Of a stretch of 6,017 nt of DNA, positions 1-5,622 are shown in pieces. This stretch comes from Holophaga sp. GTDB lineage: Bacteria > Acidobacteriota > Holophagae > Holophagales > Holophagaceae. The first letter of the stretch is position 1; each line of letters opens with the position of its first letter. The stretch is from assembly GCA_030691225.1 (NCBI GenBank), contig JAUYES010000020.1, positions 1-6,017 on the forward strand, given 5' to 3'. Under the pieces are notes generated by a model. It did not search any database. It saw nothing but the letters and a program-made list of their open reading frames with translations, and was not told the origin of the DNA. The translations under genes were made by a program, and so were the position numbers.

Positions 1-1425
1 CTGCTGCTGGATGAACCCACTAACCATTTGGACCTGCCTAGTCTTAGATGGCTCGAAGGGTTTTTGAGTGATACCACCTCGACGGTAGCGGTGATCAGCC
101 ACGATCGCTATTTTCTGGATAGCGTCGCCACCAGCATCCTAGAAATTGAAGCCGGGCGCTCCCGGGTCTTTGAAGGCAATTACACCGAGTTCATGGAGAA
201 GAAGGAACAAGAACTCGAAATTGCCGAGAAACACTTTGACCAACAGCAAGGCTACATTCGCAAGCAAGAGGAATACATTCGGCGCAATATCGCGGGACAG
301 AATACGAAGCAAGCCCGTGGGCGCCGCACCCATTTGCAAAAACTGCAGCGTATGGATAAGCCCCTTCGTGATCGGCGCAAGGTTAAGTTCAGCTTCCAGG
401 AAACCCAGCGCAGCGGTGACACGGCCTTGGTGCTCGACAACGTAAGCGTCGGATGGGATGGCACGCCCCTCTTTGCGCCTATCGATCACCTGCAGGTGAA
501 GAGGGGCCAGAAGCTTGCCATCGGTGGGTTCAACGGCACGGGGAAGTCCACCCTGCTGAAGGCCATTGCAGAAGAAATTCCGTTCATCGCAGGTAATTGT
601 CGTTTAGGCAGTCAGGTGAAGCTGGGCTATTTCGATCAGCATCACCGCAATCTCGATCCCCGCAATACGATCTATCAGCAGATTCAGGGCGTGATTCCCA
701 TGGCGCTAAAGCAAGACGTGCTTGGGTTCCTGGCCAAATTTCAGTTTCGCGGCGATGACGTAGATAAGCCGGTTACGGTGCTCAGCGGCGGTGAACGCGC
801 ACGTCTTTCCATCGCCACCCTGATTCGTGAAGGCGTCAATTTACTTTTGCTGGATGAGCCGACCAACCATATGGATATTCACTCCATGGAGGCCATGGAG
901 GATACGATCCTCAGTTTTTGCGGCGCGGTCGTGCTCGTTACCCATGACCGCTATTTGCTAGGCCGTGTGTCGGATTCTCTTTTGCGCATTCATGAAGGAA
1001 AAGCTGAGTTTCGCGAAGGCAGCTACGAGGATCACCAAGCCTGGGTCGACCTTGATTTGGGGCACGAGCCCAGCGACGACCTGGAAGATGAAAAAAATGA
1101 ACCCAAACCAAAAGGGAAGGAATCCGCAAAAGCCAAAGAGCTTCCAAAGCCAATTCCATCCACTGTTCGCCCATCGGCCATCGACAAGGATCGCCAGCGA
1201 ACCCTTAAGCGACTGGAGCGCCTTGTTTCTGAAGCGGAGGCTAGAGTTTCTGAATTGGAGGGCGAGGCCGCAGATCTCAATAGCGATTTAGTGACGGCCG
1301 ATCCTGCGGACTGGAAAAATTTCCAAGAAAAAACCGACGCGCTTAAGGCTATTGAAATGGATCTTGCTTACGCCCTGTCTGAGTGGGAAGAGAGACAGCG
1401 CGCCCTGGAGGATGCTCAAATTTAG
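1..1425 (+). CDS. ABC-F family ATPase (Uup/EttA-like), 5'-truncated by window edge
   Basis: The reading frame is open from base 1, so the true start lies upstream; 474 residues are visible. They begin inside the Walker B of the first ABC domain (LLLDEPTNHLD, catalytic Glu5) and its H-loop SHDRY (His34). A charged helical linker follows at about 61-125, the position of the P-site tRNA interaction motif of ABC-F proteins. The second ABC domain has Walker A GFNGTGKST (176-184, Lys182), signature LSGGE (261-265), Walker B LLLLDEPTNH (Asp285, Glu286) and H-loop THDRY (His315). A Lys/Glu/Pro-rich linker leads to a C-terminal coiled coil (about 395-474), as in Uup and several other ABC-F members. 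There are no membrane segments, as expected for this soluble class. ABC-F proteins act on ribosomes, in translation or antibiotic protection, and Uup is also tied to DNA repair. The subfamily cannot be settled without the N-terminus. The gene ends 66 nt before the next gene, with no terminator visible. Confidence 0.95.
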   Translation: MLLDEPTNHLDLPSLRWLEGFLSDTTSTVAVISHDRYFLDSVATSILEIEAGRSRVFEGNYTEFMEKKEQELEIAEKHFDQQQGYIRKQEEYIRRNIAGQNTKQARGRRTHLQKLQRMDKPLRDRRKVKFSFQETQRSGDTALVLDNVSVGWDGTPLFAPIDHLQVKRGQKLAIGGFNGTGKSTLLKAIAEEIPFIAGNCRLGSQVKLGYFDQHHRNLDPRNTIYQQIQGVIPMALKQDVLGFLAKFQFRGDDVDKPVTVLSGGERARLSIATLIREGVNLLLLDEPTNHMDIHSMEAMEDTILSFCGAVVLVTHDRYLLGRVSDSLLRIHEGKAEFREGSYEDHQAWVDLDLGHEPSDDLEDEKNEPKPKGKESAKAKELPKPIPSTVRPSAIDKDRQRTLKRLERLVSEAEARVSELEGEAADLNSDLVTADPADWKNFQEKTDALKAIEMDLAYALSEWEERQRALEDAQI

Positions 1426-1491
1426 TTTGGGTTGGAATCTGGCCGAAACCATGGTCGGCCCTCGCCGGGCATCTCGGACATACTTGACGCC

Positions 1492-2076
1492 ATGGTCTTC
1501 TTTCGTCGCCATCCAGCCTTTTGCTCCATCGCCGCAGGGCTGGTGTGGACATTCTTGGTCGGTTTTTTGGATGTGCAAACGGGTATCCAACTCAAACTAG
1601 GGCCTTTCTACCTCCTGCCAGTACTGCTCATCGCTTGGCATGGTGGCCTGTGGCATGGAGTCTTCGCGGCCTTAGTGGCTGCCAGCACTTGGCGGGGAAT
1701 CGAAGTGTTTTGGAGCTCCAATCCCCGTCCTGGTTCGATCCTGTTTTGGGATGCCTTCCTCCATCTGGTGTCTTTCGTGGCAGTGTCCCTGTTTGTTTCC
1801 TGGGCTAACTCGTTGGTTAAGCGAGAGCGCGCCTTGGTCCATGATCTGTCGGCGCTTCTCGCCGATGTGAATGAATTGCAAGGCCTTTTGCCCATGTGTG
1901 CCTGGTGCAAAAAGATCCGGGATGACCAGGGCTATTGGCAACAAATCGAAACGTATATTTCGGCCCATTCCAAGGCTGACTGGACGCATGGCATCTGTCC
2001 GGAGTGCGTGAAGCGCATGATGAAAGAGGAAGATGACTTTTTACCGAATGAGCCTACTCAAAACGAAAAACAATAG
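1492..2076 (+). CDS. Small integral membrane protein with C-terminal paired-CxxC module
   Basis: A 194-residue protein starting at ATG 1492. An in-frame TTG at 1432 would add 20 hydrophilic residues; neither start has a clear Shine-Dalgarno, so the start is uncertain, but the ATG places the first helix normally. Hydrophobic stretches at about 9-26, 38-50, 52-67 and 82-105 suggest four membrane helices, resembling the membrane input domains of bacterial sensor proteins. With RR near the N-terminus and KRER after the last helix, both ends should be cytoplasmic. A short helical stretch (110-130) leads to LLPMCAWCKKIRDDQGYW, then HGICPECVK: Cys136/Cys139 and Cys169/Cys172 form two CxxC pairs, a probable metal (zinc) site. 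This tail is known at the ends of PAS, response-regulator and other signalling proteins. No kinase, GGDEF or receiver domain is present. It sits 20 nt upstream of the multiheme cytochrome, so co-transcription is likely. Exact function unknown; a redox or metal sensing role is inference. Confidence 0.85.
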   Translation: MVFFRRHPAFCSIAAGLVWTFLVGFLDVQTGIQLKLGPFYLLPVLLIAWHGGLWHGVFAALVAASTWRGIEVFWSSNPRPGSILFWDAFLHLVSFVAVSLFVSWANSLVKRERALVHDLSALLADVNELQGLLPMCAWCKKIRDDQGYWQQIETYISAHSKADWTHGICPECVKRMMKEEDDFLPNEPTQNEKQ

Positions 2077-2096
2077 TTTCTTGTCGAGGTGAAATC

Positions 2097-3545
2097 ATGG
2101 AAAAGCCCCACGGGTTGAAGGATCTTGGTCGACTGGTTTTTTTCTTTAGTGAGAACCGAACCAGTCTTGCAGGTGTTGTTCTTACAACAGCCTCTGCGGT
2201 CACTCTGGCGTGGTTCTGGGTTCTTGAATTGGCGAGCCCTCACCCTGTTCACCCCTACACGGGAATCCTGTTTTTCCTGATTTTGCCGGGTGTCTTTGCT
2301 GCGGGCTTGGCTCTCATTCCCTTGGGCATGTGGTTGCGGCGACGAAAACTGCGGAAGACGGGTGGAGTGCCCACCGAGTTTCCTCAGATTGATCTCAGTT
2401 CCTCAACGATGCGGAAAGGGCTCTTTATTGTTCTGGGCGCTACGGCCTTGAACATCATTCTTCTAGGAACCGCCTCTTTTAAAGGCGTGGAATATATGGA
2501 TTCCACACAGTTCTGTGGCCAGGCTTGCCATTCGGTGATGTCACCCGAACTGGCAGCCTACAAAGATTCAGTTCATTCCCGAGTCACTTGTACTCAGTGC
2601 CACATCGGGCCTGGTGCTGGCTGGTTCGTAAAATCCAAACTATCCGGCACTCGCCAACTCTTGGCGGTTACCTTCAAAACATACTCGCGTCCGATTCCCA
2701 GCCCTGTCGAGCATCTTCGTCCCGCGCGTGAAACCTGCGAGCAATGCCATTGGCCACAGAAATTCCACGGTGACAAAATGGTAGTTCGTACCAAGTACGC
2801 CGAGGATGAAGCCAACACGCCATCGACCAGTGTATTGCTACTCAAGATTGGCGGACGCACATGGCAGGGCCTCGCGGGTATTCATGGCCGCCACTTGGAT
2901 GATGGTGAACGCATCACATACGTTGCTTCGGATAATCGCCGCCAGAATATCGCCAAGATTACTTATAAGGACGACAAGGGCCAAATGGTCGAGTATTTTG
3001 CGGACGATAACAAACTTGCGCCCGCAGAGCTGGCCAAACTACCGAGCCGTGCCATGGATTGCGTGGATTGCCATAACCGGCCCGCGCATGCCTTTGAGAT
3101 GCCGGGCCCCGCTCTCGACAAGGCCATCAATGGCCAACATATCAGTCGCGATCTCCCCTTCATCAAGAAGAAGGCCATGGATGTTCTCCAGGTGAATTAT
3201 CCGGACCAGGCCACTGCCGCCATTCAAATCCCCGCAGCTCTCGATGCTTTCTACCGCGCCAGCTATCCGGAAATCTATAGCCAGAAAAAGCCGCAGCTTG
3301 ATGCGGCCGCGGCGGCCATTAAAGAAATCTACCTGCGTAATGTTTTCCCACAAATGAAGTTAACCTGGGGCACCTATCCGAATCATGCTGGCCATCAGAG
3401 TTCCCCAGGTTGCTTCCGTTGTCACGACGGCATGCACAATTCCAAGGACGGCAAAACAATCAGCGCCGACTGTGATACCTGCCATACCCTGCTGGCTCAG
3501 GACGAAAAAGATCCCCAAATCCTGAAAGATTTGCAGATCAAATAA
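2097..3545 (+). CDS. Membrane-anchored NapC/NirT-type multiheme cytochrome c, six haem motifs
   Basis: A 482-residue protein with a good ribosome site (GAGG at 2086-2089, 7 nt before the ATG). Three hydrophobic segments (about 24-45, 54-80, 108-127) anchor it; the rest should be periplasmic. Haem-attachment motifs are CGQACH (140-145, a CX3CH form followed by Met148), CTQCH (165-169), CEQCH (214-218), CVDCH (322-326), CFRCH (439-443) and CDTCH (459-463). The N-terminal part, with CGQACHSVM and the HSRVTCTQCHIGPGAGW stretch, matches NapC/NirT/NrfH-like quinol-oxidising cytochromes; the gap between motifs 4 and 5 and the last two motifs form a separate C-terminal region. The family takes electrons from membrane quinols and passes them to periplasmic reductases or other cytochromes. 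No terminal reductase gene is present in the window, so the electron acceptor is unknown. It is longer than classical four-haem NapC. It follows the CxxC membrane protein by 20 nt and converges on the dioxygenase gene. Confidence 0.93.
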   Translation: MEKPHGLKDLGRLVFFFSENRTSLAGVVLTTASAVTLAWFWVLELASPHPVHPYTGILFFLILPGVFAAGLALIPLGMWLRRRKLRKTGGVPTEFPQIDLSSSTMRKGLFIVLGATALNIILLGTASFKGVEYMDSTQFCGQACHSVMSPELAAYKDSVHSRVTCTQCHIGPGAGWFVKSKLSGTRQLLAVTFKTYSRPIPSPVEHLRPARETCEQCHWPQKFHGDKMVVRTKYAEDEANTPSTSVLLLKIGGRTWQGLAGIHGRHLDDGERITYVASDNRRQNIAKITYKDDKGQMVEYFADDNKLAPAELAKLPSRAMDCVDCHNRPAHAFEMPGPALDKAINGQHISRDLPFIKKKAMDVLQVNYPDQATAAIQIPAALDAFYRASYPEIYSQKKPQLDAAAAAIKEIYLRNVFPQMKLTWGTYPNHAGHQSSPGCFRCHDGMHNSKDGKTISADCDTCHTLLAQDEKDPQILKDLQIK

Positions 3546-3551
3546 CGCGAT

Positions 3552-4346
3552 TCAACCCCAGCTAACGGCACGGAGACTGAGGTTTCCGTGCTGCCAGCCG
3601 GTGTAAACCGGCAAGCAACGGCTGTGATCGGCTGCACCAACACCAAGGTAAAGTGGATCGAAATGTTCGGAACTCGGCACGGCATCACGAAACCTGGGGG
3701 CACGTGCGGGAGCCTCAAGGAGTGCTTCCAGATCGCCGTCTAGCAACCTTCCCGTGGTCCAGTTATCGAATCGAAGTGCCCATTCTTCTGGGTCTGGATG
3801 ACTGTTCATGGCTAGGCGACGAAGGTTGTGCACCATGCCGCCACTGCACAAAATCAGCACACCTTCCTCCCGAAGGGGGGCCAAGGCTCGACCCGCATCC
3901 ACGAGCAATTCCGGTGTGCGGGGGCGAGGCAAGGAAAGCTGAACTACGGGCGTTTTGGCCTCTGGAAACAGCGTGCGCAGGGGAACCCAGGCACCGTGAT
4001 CCAAGGGACGAGATGGCTCCAGCCGTGCGTTCAACCCAGCCTGGGAAAGCAGATGGCACGCTTTGGCGGCCAGTTTGGGATCGCCTGGAGCAGGGTAATC
4101 CAGCGAATAGAGTTCTTTGGCGAAGCCTGAATAATCGTGACGGATAGCATGGCGAGCGGCATTGGTTAAGGTGAACTCGTTGGCGGTTTCCCAATGGGCC
4201 GATATCACAAGCACATTTCGGGTTCCGGGGTGATCGGTAATCCAGGCGCGTAATGCCGCATGCCAAGGGCCATTCTCCAAAGCCAGCATAGGCGAGCCAT
4301 GCCCAAGAAACAGAACGGGAGAATGAGCAACTTCCCCTTTAGCCAT
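3552..4346 (-). CDS. ygiD: DODA-type (LigB superfamily) extradiol dioxygenase, YgiD-like
   Basis: A 264-residue cytosolic protein, about the usual length (roughly 260-270) for this family. Conserved histidine motifs appear in order: FLGHGSPM (His16), ISAHWE (His51), LDHGAWVPL (His117), GGMVHNL (His173) and EHFDPL (His228). By analogy with E. coli YgiD, His16, His51 and His228 are the metal ligands, and His117 and His173 line the active site. The characterised homologue opens the ring of 4,5-DOPA-type catechols using O2; plant DODA in the same family makes betalamic acid. The physiological substrate in bacteria is generally unclear. The start is well supported: GGAGGG on the minus strand (4356-4361) lies 9 nt upstream of the ATG. 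The gene is transcribed alone, convergent with the cytochrome (6-nt gap) and divergent from the PhzF remnant and coaX. All expected catalytic histidines are present, so it should be functional. Confidence 0.93.
   Translation of the reverse strand: MAKGEVAHSPVLFLGHGSPMLALENGPWHAALRAWITDHPGTRNVLVISAHWETANEFTLTNAARHAIRHDYSGFAKELYSLDYPAPGDPKLAAKACHLLSQAGLNARLEPSRPLDHGAWVPLRTLFPEAKTPVVQLSLPRPRTPELLVDAGRALAPLREEGVLILCSGGMVHNLRRLAMNSHPDPEEWALRFDNWTTGRLLDGDLEALLEAPARAPRFRDAVPSSEHFDPLYLGVGAADHSRCLPVYTGWQHGNLSLRAVSWG
3568..3612 (+). terminator. Two consecutive stem-loops after the cytochrome gene
   Basis: GCACGGAGAC (3568-3577) pairs with GTTTCCGTGC (3582-3591) around a TGAG loop, a 10-bp stem with one G·U pair when read as plus-strand RNA. 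Five bases later GCCGGT (3597-3602) pairs with ACCGGC (3607-3612) around GTAA, a GNRA-type tetraloop. The pair begins 22 nt after the cytochrome stop codon. No T-run follows, so this is not a classical intrinsic terminator; 3'-end protection or assisted termination is possible. Both lie inside the last codons of the minus-strand dioxygenase gene, so they may also reflect coding sequence alone. Confidence 0.35.
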
Positions 4347-4483
4347 AATGCCTTTCCCTCCGCGCTAAGCCATTGCTGCAAAAGCATTTGATCGTTGCCA
4401 TGATTGACCTGTGCCGAGGGTCGCAACCATATAACCACACCCATGCCGGATTTTTACCTTTGAAAAATGGTTCTGGAGAATTT
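4347..4483. other. Divergent intergenic region between dioxygenase and PhzF remnant
   Basis: This stretch should hold the minus-strand promoter of the dioxygenase gene and any plus-strand promoter for the remnant and coaX. The only clear signal is the dioxygenase ribosome site near 4356-4361. An AT-rich patch around 4428-4435 and another around 4451-4470 could contain promoter elements, but no well-spaced -35/-10 pair is visible on either strand. No hairpin or repeat stands out. Confidence 0.5.
4475..4478 (+). promoter_or_regulatory. Shine-Dalgarno candidate for the 51-codon PhzF-like frame
   Basis: GGAG sits 5 nt before the ATG at 4484. It matters because it would allow the PhzF-like tail to be translated as a separate small protein. 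It is a short match and could be chance; inside a formerly longer gene it would simply be coding sequence. Confidence 0.4.
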
Positions 4484-4639
4484 ATGCGTTGGGCCGAGCG
4501 TCTCGGGAAAAAGATCATGACCGCCCGGCAGATTTCGCGGCGAGGTGGCGATCTTGCCTGCGAACTCAAGGGCGATCGGGTTGCTATTGGCGGACAAGCC
4601 GTCAAGGTCCTGCAGGGCGAATTCATACTGCCCGATTGA
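4484..4639 (+). pseudogene. PhzF-family C-terminal remnant (or 51-residue small protein)
   Basis: The frame from ATG 4484 to TGA 4637-4639 encodes 51 residues that read like the extreme C-terminus of PhzF-family isomerases/epimerases: RWAERLGKK, then TARQISRRGGDL, then GDRVAIGGQAVKVLQGEF. In full-length family members (about 260-300 residues) this follows the segment with the conserved GSAH-type motif near the C-terminal domain's active-site side. That motif and all N-terminal domain sequence, including the catalytic Glu, are missing. The same frame is open upstream to about 4373, but those residues do not resemble PhzF, and only 137 nt separate ATG 4484 from the divergent dioxygenase start, so the rest of the gene is not nearby. 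Recognition is by memory of family motifs, without alignment. A decayed, 5'-deleted gene is most likely; a retained translated microprotein is possible because of the GGAG upstream. It ends 42 nt before coaX and could share its transcript. Confidence 0.65.
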
Positions 4640-4681
4640 AGGAAGGCTCCGGCCCCGCCATTCTGAAGACTCGGAGGAAGC

Positions 4682-5467
4682 ATGAGCCTATTGCTCGCCG
4701 TTGATGTCGGCAATACCAACATCGTCTTGGGTGTTTTTGATCTATCGAAGGGGCCAGAGGCCCCGCTGATTCATTCCTGGCGCCTGGCCACCAGTCGCGA
4801 ACGTACGGTGGATGAGTATGGTCTTTCCAGCTTCGCACTGCTTCGGCACTGTGGCTTGGAGCCCGAGCACATCAACCATGTGGTTGTATCGAGCGTGGTG
4901 CCGCCCATGCACCCGGTGCTGGATGCCTGGATCAAGGTCTACTTCCATGTCGAAGCGCTTTGGATCGAACCTGGAATCAAAACGGGGTTGAAGCTGCTTA
5001 TCGATAACCCATCCGAACTGGGTGCCGACCGCATCGTTAATGCCGTAGCCGGTTTAGAGCGGTACGGAGCGCCCCTCATTGCCGTGGATTTCGGCACAGC
5101 TACCACCTTCGATATCGTGAATGCCAAGCGAGAATACCTGGGTGGCATCATTCTGCCCGGCCTCAAGATCGCCGCCGAAGCGCTGTTTCAGAGGGCTTCG
5201 CGCCTACCTCGTGTGGAGATCGCCGAACCCGAGCGCCTGGTGGGCCGCAATACCGTTCAAGCCATGCAATCGGGCCTCTTCTACGGCTACGTGGGGCAGG
5301 TGGACGGCATCCTCGAACGCCTGCTGGCTGAATTCCCCGATTGCCCCGTGGTCGCCACCGGCGGCTTGGCCAAAGTCATCGCGCCCGCCAGCAAATACAT
5401 TCAGAACGTAGAACCCGATTTGACTCTGGAAGGGCTTCGGATTTTGTGGCTGAAGAACCGGAAATGA
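4682..5467 (+). CDS. coaX: Type III pantothenate kinase
   Basis: A 261-residue cytosolic enzyme, typical of the family length (about 255-260). It phosphorylates pantothenate to 4'-phosphopantothenate with ATP, the first step of CoA synthesis. Visible motifs of the ASKHA fold are: the N-terminal phosphate loop DVGNTN (8-13), ELGADR (112-117, Asp116), DFGTATT (136-142), GGIILPG (154-160) followed by the RASRLPRVE stretch, VGRNTVQAMQSGL, and the adenosine motif TGGLA (226-230). The start is fixed by GGAGG at 4673-4677, 4 nt before the ATG. CoaX enzymes generally need a monovalent cation and escape feedback inhibition by CoA, unlike CoaA. It lies 42 nt after the PhzF remnant and 155 nt before birA, the two separated by an inverted repeat. 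All key motifs are intact, so it is probably the organism's working pantothenate kinase. Confidence 0.97.
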   Translation: MSLLLAVDVGNTNIVLGVFDLSKGPEAPLIHSWRLATSRERTVDEYGLSSFALLRHCGLEPEHINHVVVSSVVPPMHPVLDAWIKVYFHVEALWIEPGIKTGLKLLIDNPSELGADRIVNAVAGLERYGAPLIAVDFGTATTFDIVNAKREYLGGIILPGLKIAAEALFQRASRLPRVEIAEPERLVGRNTVQAMQSGLFYGYVGQVDGILERLLAEFPDCPVVATGGLAKVIAPASKYIQNVEPDLTLEGLRILWLKNRK

Positions 5468-5476
5468 AAAAAGAAG

Positions 5477-5602
5477 AGTCCACGGATGGACACGGATAAG
5501 AAAATGAAAAATATGTTGCCGAGAAAGATTGGATTGATGTTCCCGGATCGACCTTTGAACGCTCAGCTGTTATCTGTGTCCATCCGTGTTTATCCGTGGA
5601 CT
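5477..5602. repeat. Inverted repeat built from a 10-bp unit (CACGGATRRA)
   Basis: The left arm (5477-5499) is AGTC plus two tandem units, CACGGATGGA and CACGGATAA. The right arm (5570-5602), read on the minus strand, is AGTC plus three units: CACGGATAAA, CACGGATGGA and CACAGATAA. The arms are separated by 70 nt with no recognised content. Left units 1-2 match right units 2-3 over 19 positions with one difference, and AGTCCACGGAT at the outer ends matches perfectly over 11. Similar CACGGAT-type intergenic repeats are, to my recollection, scattered in several bacterial phyla; their copy number here cannot be judged from one window. Confidence 0.85.
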
Positions 5603-5611
5603 GTTTTTTTT
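5477..5611 (+). terminator. Terminator-like hairpin downstream of coaX, ending in eight T
   Basis: In plus-strand RNA, 5481-5499 can pair with 5570-5588 (19 bp, one G·U), or the outer AGTCCACGGAT (5477-5487) can pair with 5592-5602 (11 bp) directly before GTTTTTTTT (T-run 5604-5611). The second form, stem followed at once by the T-run, looks more like an intrinsic terminator, though its loop is over 100 nt. An A-rich run on the left side (5466-5475) gives a T-rich run on the minus strand, so it could act in both directions. It starts 10 nt after the coaX stop and ends 11 nt before the birA ATG. Confidence 0.5.
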
Positions 5612-5622
5612 AGCCAACACCC

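Noticed and set aside
139..489. 116-codon minus-strand frame with a hydrophobic stretch inside the ABC-F gene
   Set aside because: It is antisense to the conserved ABC-F linker; the hydrophobic run is the complement of Lys/Glu-rich codons.
1412..1600. ATG at 1412 with GGAGG directly before it, opening a frame across the start of the CxxC membrane protein gene
   Set aside because: The GGAGG abuts the ATG with no spacer, and the frame stops at about 1600 with no recognisable protein; it is out of frame with the real gene.
3653..4147. 164-codon plus-strand frame inside the dioxygenase gene
   Set aside because: It is the antisense shadow of a confidently identified dioxygenase gene with all conserved histidines; its translation has no recognisable domain.
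4404..4435. TTGACC ... TATAAC resembling a plus-strand promoter for the remnant and coaX
   Set aside because: The spacer is 20 nt, longer than the usual 16-18, and no supporting element is seen; not strong enough to annotate.
4647..4676. CTCCG (4647-4651) could pair with CGGAG (4672-4676) and hide the coaX ribosome site
   Set aside because: Only five base pairs plus one G·U with a 19-nt loop; such matches to a Shine-Dalgarno are expected by chance.
4339..4722. 127-codon minus-strand frame overlapping the dioxygenase start and the PhzF remnant
   Set aside because: The translation is Pro/Arg/Ser-rich with no family resemblance and is antisense to the PhzF-like frame and the coaX start; the opposing frames explain it.
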